Of a stretch of DNA of 64,000 nucleotides, positions 16,722 through 25,370 are shown piece after piece. Positions within the stretch are counted from its first letter, which is position 1. Every line of letters begins with the position of its first letter. Made by a program: the position numbers and the translations under genes. The DNA lies in NCBI GenBank assembly GCA_944326235.1, contig CALVDH010000013.1, positions 1 to 64,000 of the forward strand. Direction: 5' to 3'. Source of the stretch: an uncultured Bacteroidales bacterium (GTDB lineage: Bacteria > Bacteroidota > Bacteroidia > Bacteroidales > UBA932). The notes beneath the pieces are model-generated. The model did no database searches and was not told the DNA's origin. It was given only the letters and a program-made list of their open reading frames with translations.

Positions 16722-16729
16722 CAAAGATA
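16722..16729 (-). promoter_or_regulatory. -7 box for tRNA-Glu(TTC)-rpsT
   Basis: The complement is TATCTTTG, 15 bases before the tRNA 5' end at 16707. It lies only 4 bases beyond the gltX stop codon. Confidence 0.65.
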
Positions 16730-16733
16730 GATA

Positions 16734-18203
16734 TTATTTTCCATCTACCAAATTTTCTTTCTCGATAAGTCTTATGCCGTCGGCCAAACGCCTGAGCGAC
16801 TCTTCTTTACCGAGCAGGTAGAGGATGTCTATCGCTCCTCCCGGAGTGGCCATGAGGCCTGAGAGGGCGATTCTCACGGGCCATGTCAGGGGACCCAGTT
16901 TCAGACCCATATCTCCGGCGAGGGCTGTCATCGAGGCCAGCAGTGCCTCCTCGGACCAGTCCTCCTGGGATGTGAGACATTCTATGGCACGGGAGAGTAT
17001 TGCAGTGGAACTCTCAAGGGTGGATTTGTTCTTCTTGTGGATGTAGAGGCTGACGTCGTATCCGGGCATCTGCTGCAGGAAGGCAATCTTTTCGGGGATG
17101 TCCGAATACTTGGTGATGCGGCTCTGCAGGAGTGAGGCCAGCTTGGGCCATTTTGCCTCCAGGAAAGTGCCGCTGATCTGAGCATAGGGGAAGGCGTCAC
17201 GGATGAACACGGCGGGGTCGAGGGCCGTGATGTGCTGTCCGTCCACCCAGCCGAGTTTCTGGTAGTCGAACACGGCCGGACTCTTGTGTACACCCTCGAT
17301 GGAGAACTGGGAGATCAGCTCGTCCATCGTGAATATCTCCTGCTCGCTCTTGGGCGACCAGCCGAGGAGGGCGATGTAGTTGATGATGCCCTGAGGCAGA
17401 TAGCCCTGCTCGATGAGTGCCTGGAAGCTGACCGCTCCGTGACGCTTGGAAAGCTTGCTTATCGAGCCGTCGGCGTTGCGGCCGTTGATGATCGGCAGGT
17501 GTATGTACTGCGGAGTCTCCCAGCCGAAGGCCTGGTAGAGCAGCAGATATTTCGGATTGGAAGAGAGGTACTCGGAGCCGCGGATGATGTGGGTGATGTC
17601 CATCAGGTGGTCGTCCACCACGTTGGCGAAGTTGTAGGTGGGCATGCCGTCGCTCTTGAGCAGCACCTGGTCGTCGAGGGTGGAGTTCTCCACCGAGATT
17701 TCGCCGTATACCAGGTCGTTCCAGGACGTCGTGCCCTCCAGGGGGATTCTCTGACGGATGACGTAGGGCTTGCCGGCGTCCAGCTGCGCCTTCACTTCCT
17801 CGGGGGAGAGGTTGCGGCAGTGGCGGTCGTATCCGCCGCCGTCCTGGGATTCGGTCTCCTTGTCTCCTTTCTGACAGAAGCAGTAGTAGGCGGCGCCTTT
17901 CTCCACCAGTTCGAGGGCGTACTTCTTATAGATGTCCTTGCGCTCGCTCTGGGTGTAAGGACCATAGTCTCCTCCGATATCCGGACCTTCGTCATGGATG
18001 AGACCGGCCGTGCGGAGGGTGTCGTATATGACGTCGATGGAGCCTTCTACGTAGCGGCCCTGGTCCGTGTCCTCGATGCGGAGGATGAATTTTCCGTTCT
18101 GGGATTTTGCAAACAGATATGCAAAGAGCGCCGTGCGCAGATTCCCGATGTGCATATAGCCTGTGGGACTGGGCGCAAAACGTGTTCTGACTATTTCACT
18201 CAT
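16734..18203 (-). CDS. gltX: Glutamate--tRNA ligase
   Basis: A 489-residue class I synthetase charging tRNA-Glu. The N-terminus FAPSPTGYMHIGNLRTAL holds the HIGH-type motif near residue 18. KLSKRHG is the KMSKS-type motif. The C-terminal anticodon-binding helical domain is complete. It sits between tRNA-Glu(CTC), 26 bases upstream, and tRNA-Glu(TTC), 27 bases downstream, all on the minus strand. The upstream tRNA and gltX probably share the -7 box at 18316. Confidence 0.97.
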   Translation of the reverse strand: MSEIVRTRFAPSPTGYMHIGNLRTALFAYLFAKSQNGKFILRIEDTDQGRYVEGSIDVIYDTLRTAGLIHDEGPDIGGDYGPYTQSERKDIYKKYALELVEKGAAYYCFCQKGDKETESQDGGGYDRHCRNLSPEEVKAQLDAGKPYVIRQRIPLEGTTSWNDLVYGEISVENSTLDDQVLLKSDGMPTYNFANVVDDHLMDITHIIRGSEYLSSNPKYLLLYQAFGWETPQYIHLPIINGRNADGSISKLSKRHGAVSFQALIEQGYLPQGIINYIALLGWSPKSEQEIFTMDELISQFSIEGVHKSPAVFDYQKLGWVDGQHITALDPAVFIRDAFPYAQISGTFLEAKWPKLASLLQSRITKYSDIPEKIAFLQQMPGYDVSLYIHKKNKSTLESSTAILSRAIECLTSQEDWSEEALLASMTALAGDMGLKLGPLTWPVRIALSGLMATPGGAIDILYLLGKEESLRRLADGIRLIEKENLVDGK

Positions 18204-18228
18204 TATGTTGAAAGGGAAAAAGAAGAAG

Positions 18229-18300
18229 TAGTGGATAGGGGAATCGAACCCCTATTGCAAGATTGAGAATCTTGTGTCCTAACCGTTAGACGAATCCACC
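18229..18300 (-). tRNA. tRNA-Glu (anticodon CTC)
   Basis: On the minus strand acceptor GGTGGAT pairs with ATCCACT. Anticodon stem CAAGA/TCTTG holds loop TTCTCAA, anticodon CTC. The T arm is AGGGG-TTCGATT-CCCCT. Discriminator A; no CCA is encoded, unlike the TTC copy. Confidence 0.95.
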
Positions 18301-18315
18301 GTTAGATTGGGAGTG

Positions 18316-18323
18316 CAAAAATA
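18316..18323 (-). promoter_or_regulatory. -7 box for tRNA-Glu(CTC)-gltX
   Basis: The complement reads TATTTTTG, 16 bases before the tRNA 5' end at 18300. Confidence 0.55.
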
Positions 18324-18358
18324 TACAATATTTCTCAACTCCCAAATTTTTTTGACAA

Positions 18359-19363
18359 TTATTTCCAGTCAAAAGAGTAAATAATTGACTCAACCTGACG
18401 TAAGTACTTGCGCTTGTCGTACTTAGGCGCGTATACAAAAGCGTTGAGAATAATTATGTTCTCTCTTGCCGGGTCGGGGAAGATGTGGCATACGAAGGGA
18501 CCGCCCATGTAGTCGTTCTCCACCTCCCAGAGTCCTCTCATCTCGACCATGGTCTGCCCGTTGTACTCTATGTTGTTGAAGCCGGGGTCGATGACCTTGT
18601 TGAATGTCATGTAACTGTTCTCGCGCATACCGGGCACGTTGGCCTGCCACAGGTCATGCAGCTTGTTCTTCAGGTATTCCGGGGTAAGCTGGGATGAGTC
18701 GGTGTAGGGGAACTTGAAGATGAGGATGCCCTGGTTGACGTAAGTGGTCTCCTGGGAGATCCACATGAACTCAGGAGTATTCTTCTTCATGGTGAATCCT
18801 GTGGGGAAGTAGGGCGAGCCTCCGATATTCTCAGTCACGGCCATGCGGACTTCCTTGTCCTCGTATTTTTTCGAACTGGCTATGAGGCGGTCCCGCTCGG
18901 CCTGCTCTATGGTGTTGACGATCAGTTCGCGGTTGCCGGAAATCAGTTCCGAGGCCTCCTCGGGGGTAGTGGCTGAGACGGTCACGATGACCTGGGGTTT
19001 GGCCCAGGAGTTCCTGGTCATGCGTATGCCGGTGGTGTCAACTTCCGGAGATACATTGACGATGACGATATTGCGGTGCAGGAGATAGCTGCCTGTAAAA
19101 CCTCCGGGGGTGGCATTGAAGAGTTTGAACACTGCCTCTCTCTGAGGGAGGAAGGGGTATTCTCCGGCGAGTATCTCTCTGAGAGTGGAGCCCAGCTCTC
19201 CTTCCCAGTAGCCTTTGTTGATGACAACGAGCACCTCACCGGCGTTTCCGGTGATGTTGGGCAGATACTGTTCCCTGTCCTTGGGCTTCCTGTTGCAGGC
19301 TGTCAGCACCAGGGCGGACAGCAGCAGGAGGACGGCAGTTCTAAAAAATATTCTGTTTCTCAT
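18359..19363 (-). CDS. DUF4837 family lipoprotein
   Basis: A 334-residue probable lipoprotein with signal peptide and lipobox (LVLTACN, Cys near residue 23). The mature part starts with the NAGEVLVVINKGYWEGELG region typical of DUF4837 proteins of Bacteroidota. Function is unknown. It follows rseP on the same strand, 31 bases away, and may belong to that transcript. Confidence 0.8.
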   Translation of the reverse strand: MRNRIFFRTAVLLLLSALVLTACNRKPKDREQYLPNITGNAGEVLVVINKGYWEGELGSTLREILAGEYPFLPQREAVFKLFNATPGGFTGSYLLHRNIVIVNVSPEVDTTGIRMTRNSWAKPQVIVTVSATTPEEASELISGNRELIVNTIEQAERDRLIASSKKYEDKEVRMAVTENIGGSPYFPTGFTMKKNTPEFMWISQETTYVNQGILIFKFPYTDSSQLTPEYLKNKLHDLWQANVPGMRENSYMTFNKVIDPGFNNIEYNGQTMVEMRGLWEVENDYMGGPFVCHIFPDPARENIIILNAFVYAPKYDKRKYLRQVESIIYSFDWK

Positions 19364-19394
19364 ATTCTATTATATAAGGTGTGTAGATTTCAAG

Positions 19395-20714
19395 TTATCT
19401 GAGCAGCCGCATGATGTCATTGCCGAATGCCAGTACCATGATCATCAGCAGCAGGAACATTCCGACCATCTGCGCCACTTCCATAAAGCGGTCGGAGGGC
19501 TTGCGGCCCGTAATCATCTCGTACAGCAGGAAGAGGATATGGCCTCCGTCCAGGGCGGGGATGGGCAGCAGGTTCATGACGGCCAGCATGATGGAGAGCA
19601 GCGCGGTGATGTTCCAGAATATCTGCCAGTCCCAGCTTGAGGGGAAGATGCTGCCTATCGCGATGAAACTGCCGACGGATTTGTAGGCCTCGGTCTGGGG
19701 GGAGAATATCAGACCCAGTTCCTTGATGTAGTGGCCTATGTTGGTGAATGTCATCAGGAATCCGGCGGGGATGGCCTCCAGGAGGCTGTATTCTTTCCGG
19801 GTAATGTTGATGCCGGAGGGGTCTCTCTGGAGCAGGACTCCCATCTTCCCGTCCGAGCCTACCCTGACGGGGACGGATACCGTGTCGCTTCCGCGCAGCA
19901 GGCTCAGGTCCACAGTCTTGCCTGAATTCTCGGCCAGGACTCTCTGCAGGTCCTGATAGTAGGTTACGGGCTGCCCTGACGCGCTCAGAAATCTGTCCCC
20001 GATGCGCAGGTCCGCGCCCGCGTTGATGGATGTGTCGGGCACTCCGCCTACGAGAATCGGAAGACGGATGCCTATCATCCCGGGGGTGTTGAGCATGGCC
20101 GGCATGTATTCCGGGTCGATGATTATGTCCACAGTGTCGGTTCCGCGCAGTACGGTCACCCGGCTGACCTGGTCACGCAGCAGGTCTACCTGAAGGTCCG
20201 CGAAGTTCTCGGGAGCCGGTTCACCGTCGAAAGCCAGGATCCGGTCTCCGTCATGGAATCCGATCTCTCTGGCCAGAGGACTCACCTCGATGCCGTATAC
20301 TGCGTCCGAGGTCCGGATGTACTGCTCGCCCCATGTGAAGAGAATCGCGATGTACAGTATGATGGCCAGGATGACATTCATGATCACTCCTCCGGCCATG
20401 ACGATGAGCCGCTGCCATGCCGGACGCGAGCGTAGTTCCCAGGGCTGGGGCGGTTTCTTCATGGCCTCGGTGTCCATGGACTCGTCTATCATGCCCGATA
20501 TCTTGCAGAAGCCTCCGAGAGGGATGCAGCCTATGCCGAACTCGGTGTCGCTGCCCTTGGGCTTGAACTTGAATACTGCGGGCGGAAAGAAGAGGTAGAA
20601 TTTCTCCACCCTGACTCCGAAGATGCGGGCGGCTATGTAGTGGCCGAACTCATGCACCAGGACGAGCAGGGAGAGGGAGAGTATTACCTGTATTATTTTG
20701 AGAAGAACGTCCAT
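19395..20714 (-). CDS. rseP: RseP/RIP site-2 metalloprotease
   Basis: A 439-residue intramembrane zinc protease. HEFGH at residues 21-25 is the catalytic zinc motif in the first membrane helix. Two PDZ-like domains lie between about 120 and 300. The LDG motif (PALDGGH) near residue 388 supplies the third ligand. Such proteases cut membrane-bound anti-sigma factors and signal-peptide remnants. It overlaps the dxr stop by one base, so dxr and rseP are coupled. Confidence 0.95.
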   Translation of the reverse strand: MDVLLKIIQVILSLSLLVLVHEFGHYIAARIFGVRVEKFYLFFPPAVFKFKPKGSDTEFGIGCIPLGGFCKISGMIDESMDTEAMKKPPQPWELRSRPAWQRLIVMAGGVIMNVILAIILYIAILFTWGEQYIRTSDAVYGIEVSPLAREIGFHDGDRILAFDGEPAPENFADLQVDLLRDQVSRVTVLRGTDTVDIIIDPEYMPAMLNTPGMIGIRLPILVGGVPDTSINAGADLRIGDRFLSASGQPVTYYQDLQRVLAENSGKTVDLSLLRGSDTVSVPVRVGSDGKMGVLLQRDPSGINITRKEYSLLEAIPAGFLMTFTNIGHYIKELGLIFSPQTEAYKSVGSFIAIGSIFPSSWDWQIFWNITALLSIMLAVMNLLPIPALDGGHILFLLYEMITGRKPSDRFMEVAQMVGMFLLLMIMVLAFGNDIMRLLR

Positions 20715-21874
20715 TATCGCTTGGGTATGAGGTTGGATGCATATTCCCTGACGGCCTTGTCGGTGTCGAGCACCGCATTGAGGTCAGGGTCCTTGATGAA
20801 TGAGCATTTCTCTATGGAGCGGGAGACTATGGCGGGTATGTCGGTGAACCGTATCCGCTCGTCCAGGAAGGCGGCGACAGCCACTTCATTGGCTGCGTTC
20901 ATGGCGCATGGGATGTTGCCGCCCTTCTTCATGGCCTCTATGGCAATGCCCAGGCACGGGAACTTGTTCAGGTCCGGCTCGGAGAAGGTGAAGCCGCCCA
21001 GTTTGTAGAAATCTACTCTGGGAATGTCCAGGTGCAGGCGCTCCGGGTAAGTGAGGGCATACTGTATGGGAAGCCTCATGTCCGGCAGGCTCATCTGTCC
21101 TATCACGGCTCCGTCCTGGAATTCCACCATGCTGTGAATCACCGACTGAGGATGAATTACCACCGTAATCTGAGAGATGTCCACCCCGAAGAGCCAGCAG
21201 GCCTCGATGATCTCGAAACCCTTGTTCATCAGTGTGGATGAGTCAACTGTTATCTTGCGTCCCATCTTCCACCTGGGATGATTGACAGCCTCTGCGACTG
21301 TTACATGCTCCAGTTCGGAGGCCGGTGTTCTCAAGAAGGGACCTCCGGATGCGGTCAGGAAAATCCTCTCTATCGGGGAGTGCTCTCCCTGCAGGGACTG
21401 GAAGATGGCGGAGTGCTCGGAGTCGACCGGAAGAATGGCGGCGTTGTGCTCCCGGGCTGTCTGCATGACGATTCTGCCGGCTGCCACCAGCGGTTCCTTG
21501 TTGGCGATGGCGACCGCCTTGCCGGACCTGAGGGCCGCCAGGGTCGGTTCGAGGCCGCAGAATCCCACCATCGCCGACAGGACGAGATCGATGCTGTCTG
21601 ACGTGGACATTGCGTCTACGATGGAGGCCATCCCGGCGAAAACAGTGATGCCGTGAGGTGTAAGCGCTTCCGAGACTTCGGTATAGAGGTCCTCGTTCGC
21701 GATAATCGCACATGCTGCATTGAACTCGATGGCCTGCTGTATGAGCAGATGGCTGTTGTTGTTGGCGGTGAGCAGCCGGATGTCGAAAAGTTCCCGGTGC
21801 TCCCTCACCACGTCCAGGGCCTGGACTCCTATGGAGCCGGTAGAGCCCAGTATTGCGAGTCGTCTTTTTTCCAT
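20714..21874 (-). CDS. dxr: 1-deoxy-D-xylulose 5-phosphate reductoisomerase
   Basis: A 386-residue NADPH-dependent enzyme of the MEP isoprenoid pathway. NADPH-binding LGSTGSIGVQALD is at the N-terminus. Substrate and metal motifs are VDSEHSA and LTASGGPF, then HPRWKMGRKITVDSSTLMNKG. Full length. It precedes rseP, a common arrangement, and follows the M23 peptidase gene (7 bases). Confidence 0.96.
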   Translation of the reverse strand: MEKRRLAILGSTGSIGVQALDVVREHRELFDIRLLTANNNSHLLIQQAIEFNAACAIIANEDLYTEVSEALTPHGITVFAGMASIVDAMSTSDSIDLVLSAMVGFCGLEPTLAALRSGKAVAIANKEPLVAAGRIVMQTAREHNAAILPVDSEHSAIFQSLQGEHSPIERIFLTASGGPFLRTPASELEHVTVAEAVNHPRWKMGRKITVDSSTLMNKGFEIIEACWLFGVDISQITVVIHPQSVIHSMVEFQDGAVIGQMSLPDMRLPIQYALTYPERLHLDIPRVDFYKLGGFTFSEPDLNKFPCLGIAIEAMKKGGNIPCAMNAANEVAVAAFLDERIRFTDIPAIVSRSIEKCSFIKDPDLNAVLDTDKAVREYASNLIPKR

Positions 21875-21881
21875 AATTGTC

Positions 21882-22742
21882 TTAAAAATTAATGTACAGG
21901 GACGGATCTATGGGTTCCCCCTTGTGCCAAAGCTCGAAATGCAGATGGGGCCCCGTGCTTATATTGCCGGCGTCACCGGCAAGGGATATGGTGGTGCCTG
22001 CGCTGACCTTGTCACCGACTTCCTTGAGCAGTTTGGTGTTGTGCTTGTATATCGATATGAGGTCGTTCTTGTGCTGAATCTGTATGTTGTAGCCGGTGTC
22101 GTCCGTCCAGTATGCTGCAATAACCGTACCGTCCAGCACGGCGCATACCGCGCTGTTGTTCTGAACGGCAATGTCTATGAAGGGATGTCCTTTGGCCGGG
22201 CTGTATCTCTCCGTGACGACTCCCTTGACAGGGGGGAAGAATATCAGGCCCTCGAGCCGGGGCTCGGTTCCGGAAGGCCTGAGGTTGTATTTCTCAATGG
22301 AGTCAATCTTCTCCCTGAGGATGGAGTCTGCGTGGTGGTCCATCTCCTCGGCGGTGAGTTCCGCGCTCTCCACGCCTCCTCTGGAGAAAAGGCTGTCCAG
22401 GGGCAGGGGCTCTTCTCCGGCTATGATACGGCGGATGTTGGTGAGCTGCAGGGTCATGATGCGCATACGGGTCTCCAGGGAATCCACCATCGCGGCATTT
22501 TCGACGGCCTCCCGCTGGGTGGAGTAGGAGGGGTAGCCGGGAAGAATCCTTTTCAGGGGGGTGAATGCCACCAGGCAGAATGTGACGATGCAGATGAGTG
22601 CTATGGAACCGGCTACGGCAAATATGGCGGCATGTTTGGTGCCGCGGATGATGAAGCGGAAGTCGTGGGTGTCATCATCCAGGATGGCGAACAGGTATTT
22701 CCTGTCGGGCTGCTTTTTTGTCTCTTTATTTTTTTCGGACAT
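21882..22742 (-). CDS. M23-family (LytM) peptidase, membrane anchored
   Basis: A 286-residue protein. A cytoplasmic N-terminus precedes one membrane helix (about residues 38-62), then a helical, possibly coiled-coil stretch (about 78-165), then a C-terminal LytM domain. Zinc ligands appear present: HPFID (HxxxD type) near 190 and HLHFE near 270. Such proteins cut peptidoglycan cross-links or, if inactive, regulate amidases. First gene of the M23-dxr-rseP-DUF4837 run; divergent from ruvX. Confidence 0.88.
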   Translation of the reverse strand: MSEKNKETKKQPDRKYLFAILDDDTHDFRFIIRGTKHAAIFAVAGSIALICIVTFCLVAFTPLKRILPGYPSYSTQREAVENAAMVDSLETRMRIMTLQLTNIRRIIAGEEPLPLDSLFSRGGVESAELTAEEMDHHADSILREKIDSIEKYNLRPSGTEPRLEGLIFFPPVKGVVTERYSPAKGHPFIDIAVQNNSAVCAVLDGTVIAAYWTDDTGYNIQIQHKNDLISIYKHNTKLLKEVGDKVSAGTTISLAGDAGNISTGPHLHFELWHKGEPIDPSLYINF

Positions 22743-22752
22743 ACTTATTGAC

Positions 22753-22760
22753 TACATTTG
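22753..22760 (+). promoter_or_regulatory. -7 box overlapping the ruvX leader
   Basis: TACATTTG ends 4 bases before the ruvX ATG (22765). If used, the ruvX message would start at or within a base or two of its start codon. Confidence 0.5.
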
Positions 22761-22764
22761 CAGG

Positions 22765-23178
22765 ATGAACCGGATCATAGGAATAGACTACGGCAGAAAG
22801 CGGACAGGACTGGCGGTCTCGGACCCGCTGGGTATTTTCGCGTCTCCACTGGATACAGTTCAATCTGCAAAGATAATCGAATATCTTAAAAGTTATGCAG
22901 GACGGGAGGGTATATCTCTCTTCGTGGTCGGCTATCCCATGAATCTGAACAATACTCCGGCGGAAGCGGCACGGTATGTGAATGAGTTCCTCAAGCAGCT
23001 CCGCAAGAGCTTTCCGGATACTCCGGTGGAGCTGGAGGACGAGCGCTTTACCTCTGTCCTGGCTCACAGGGCAATGATAGACGGGGGAATGAGAAAGATG
23101 GACCGGAGGGACAAGGCTGTGGTGGACAAGATCAGCGCGGCCATTATCCTCCAGTCGTATCTGGACAGGAAAAAATGA
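22765..23178 (+). CDS. ruvX: RuvX/YqgF putative Holliday junction resolvase
   Basis: A 137-residue RNase H-fold protein. GIDYGRKRTGLAVSD at the N-terminus carries the first catalytic Asp (residue 8). VVGYPMNLNN is the central conserved strand, ERFTS the usual Glu region, and DKISAAIILQSYL supplies the C-terminal Asp. The family processes 16S rRNA ends or Holliday junctions. I chose the ATG at 22765; upstream in-frame codons overlap the divergent M23 gene. Confidence 0.93.
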   Translation: MNRIIGIDYGRKRTGLAVSDPLGIFASPLDTVQSAKIIEYLKSYAGREGISLFVVGYPMNLNNTPAEAARYVNEFLKQLRKSFPDTPVELEDERFTSVLAHRAMIDGGMRKMDRRDKAVVDKISAAIILQSYLDRKK

Positions 23179-23218
23179 GAATTTGAATTTTTGAAAAAAT
23201 ATAAAAACGTAAAATACG

Positions 23219-23782
23219 ATGATACTACCTATTTATGTATACGGCTCCGAAGTTCTCCGGGAAGTGGCTGAGGAGGTGGATGTGGAGAATGCGGACAAGG
23301 AGGAGCTCCGCAAGTATATCGACGACATGTTCGAGACGATGAAGCATGCCGACGGCGTGGGTCTGGCTGCACCGCAGGTGGGCGACAGCCGCAGGATTCT
23401 GGTCGTGGACGGCAATGACATAGCGGATGTCTATCCCTATCTCAAGGGCTTCCGCCGGGCCATGATCAACCCGGAGGTGCTGGAGGAGAGCGATGAGACG
23501 GCCGACTACAGCGAGGGCTGTCTCAGTGTTCCTGACATTCACTGCAACGTGGTGCGTCCCAAGAAGATAAAGGTGCGTTACTACGATGCTGACCTCAATG
23601 TAGTGGAGGAAGAACTGGACGAGTTCGCCTGCCGCATGGTCCAGCACGAGATGGACCATCTGGACGGTCACCTGTTCGTGGACCGGGTAGCGCCCATCCG
23701 CCGCAAGATGATAGCGGCCAAGCTCCACAATATCGCCAAGGGCAAGGCCCGCACCACTTACAAAACCAGACTTGAGAGATAA
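23219..23782 (+). CDS. def: Peptide deformylase
   Basis: A 187-residue metalloenzyme removing the N-formyl group from new proteins. The three motifs are complete: GVGLAAPQVG near residue 47, EGCLS near 100, and QHEMDHLDG near 143 (Cys and two His bind the metal). Downstream of ruvX with a 40-base gap; its stop codon overlaps the next start as TAATG. Confidence 0.96.
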   Translation: MILPIYVYGSEVLREVAEEVDVENADKEELRKYIDDMFETMKHADGVGLAAPQVGDSRRILVVDGNDIADVYPYLKGFRRAMINPEVLEESDETADYSEGCLSVPDIHCNVVRPKKIKVRYYDADLNVVEEELDEFACRMVQHEMDHLDGHLFVDRVAPIRRKMIAAKLHNIAKGKARTTYKTRLER

Positions 23783-25185
23783 TGGGAGCGTTTCATGCAT
23801 ACGATATCCGCGGGCGCTGGAACGTGGACTTCGACCGCGACACTGTCTATAAGACAGGATATTTCCTGCCGGAACTTCTGGGCTGCCGCAAGGTGGCAGT
23901 AGGGCGGGACATGCGCCTGTCCTCCCCGGAGCTGCACGCTGCCCTGCTGAAAGGGCTGACCGATGCAGGAGCAGACGTGTACGACCTGGGCCTGGCCACC
24001 ACACCGTACGTTTATTATGCTACGGCCGCCAAGGGCTTCAGTGCCTCAGTCCAGATAACCGCCTCGCACAACCCCAAGGATGACAACGGTCTGAAGGTTT
24101 CGCGGGAGAATGCCCTGCCCGTGGGCTATGATACCGGCCTGGGCACCATCGAGAAATGGATTCTCGAGGGGCGTCCGTGTGTCCCGGTGGAGGAGGCGGC
24201 CCGCGGCAAAGTGATTCCGCTCGACCTGCGGGATGAGTATCTGGCATTTCAGAGGCGCTATGTCGGGGATTATTCGGGACTCAGGATATGCGCGGACCTC
24301 TCCAACGGCATGTCTGCCCTCTTCGTCAAGGACCTGCTTCCCTCTTCGGTGGAGTACATCTGCGATACCCCCGACGGCTCTTTCCCCAATCACGAGCCCA
24401 ATCCCCTGGTGCCGGAGAATACCGCCATGCTGAGGGAGTACGTCAGGGACCACGGCTGTGACATCGGACTCATCTACGACGGGGATGCGGACCGGGTGAT
24501 GTTCGTGGACGAGAGGGGAGAGTTTATCTCGCCGGACCTGATGATTGCCCTTATGGGGCATTTCTTCATGGAGGGTACGGGAACCAGTCCCGCTGCCAGG
24601 GAGAGGGCCGCCCTGAAGGCTGCCGGCAGGATTTCCGGAGTGCGGGCCCTGCAGGATATCCGCAGCTCCAAGGCGGTAGGAGAGTACCTTGCTCCGATGG
24701 GAGTGGAGATGCACACATGGCGGGTCGGCCGGGCATACGCGGCTCCCAGGCTCCGTGAGATAGACGGTCTGTTCGGAGGAGAGCTGGCCGGTCACTACTA
24801 TTTCAAGGATTTCTTCTACTCGGACAGCGGCATCATGGCCTCGCTCATCATCCTGGACATAGTGGCGGAGCTGAAGCGCCGGGGCCGCAGTCTGTCGCAG
24901 CTTATCGCCGGCATCTCCCGTTACTGCAACTCAGGGGAGATCAATTTCAGGGTTGAGGACAAACCGGCCGCGATGGAGGCTGTGGTGAAGCATTTTACTT
25001 CCGGGGAGAAGCCTTCGGCCCTGATGGACTTCGACGGCTACCGCGTGGAGTTCCCGCAGTGGTGGCTGAATATCCGTCCGTCCAATACCGAACCCTACCT
25101 GCGCTTTATCTGCGAGGCATCTTCACCTGACCTGCTGGCCGAGAAAGTCGCTCAGGCCAGGGAAATCATAAAGCGTTTCGAGTAA
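23782..25185 (+). CDS. Phosphomannomutase/phosphoglucomutase
   Basis: A 467-residue alpha-D-phosphohexomutase. Phosphoserine loop TASHNP near residue 93, metal loop DGDADR near 233, sugar-binding loop GGELAGHYYF near 333, and phosphate-binding RPSNTEPYLR near 433. It interconverts hexose 6- and 1-phosphates for sugar-nucleotide synthesis. Overlaps def by one base. Whether mannose or glucose is preferred cannot be told. Confidence 0.93.
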   Translation: MGAFHAYDIRGRWNVDFDRDTVYKTGYFLPELLGCRKVAVGRDMRLSSPELHAALLKGLTDAGADVYDLGLATTPYVYYATAAKGFSASVQITASHNPKDDNGLKVSRENALPVGYDTGLGTIEKWILEGRPCVPVEEAARGKVIPLDLRDEYLAFQRRYVGDYSGLRICADLSNGMSALFVKDLLPSSVEYICDTPDGSFPNHEPNPLVPENTAMLREYVRDHGCDIGLIYDGDADRVMFVDERGEFISPDLMIALMGHFFMEGTGTSPAARERAALKAAGRISGVRALQDIRSSKAVGEYLAPMGVEMHTWRVGRAYAAPRLREIDGLFGGELAGHYYFKDFFYSDSGIMASLIILDIVAELKRRGRSLSQLIAGISRYCNSGEINFRVEDKPAAMEAVVKHFTSGEKPSALMDFDGYRVEFPQWWLNIRPSNTEPYLRFICEASSPDLLAEKVAQAREIIKRFE

Positions 25186-25192
25186 CGCCGGA

Positions 25193-25361
25193 CGTTTCCG
25201 GGAAGCACAGATACTCTGAAAAGCATGCCACCCGCGGCCTGTTAGCGGGAGGGGCCCGCCATGAGTATCACCGCGTTACGTAGTAACGAGATGATACTCA
25301 CGGTGGGAGGGATAGCGCCGTAGGCGCGTACTTTTCAGAGTATCTGTACTTCCAGGAAACG
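25193..25361. repeat. Long nested palindromic element between convergent genes
   Basis: Outer arms 25193-25223 and 25331-25361 are inverted copies over 31 bases with two mismatches. Inside, TGAGTATCA (25262-25270) pairs with TGATACTCA (25292-25300), enclosing CGTTAC-gta-GTAACG. It fills nearly the whole gap between the phosphohexomutase and rimM, which converge here. It may act as a bidirectional terminator or be a REP/MITE-like insert. No poly-T tail is seen. Confidence 0.88.
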
Positions 25362-25370
25362 CGAATAGGA

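Noticed and set aside
17232..18266. 344-codon open frame on the plus strand
   Set aside because: Antisense to gltX and crossing a tRNA gene.
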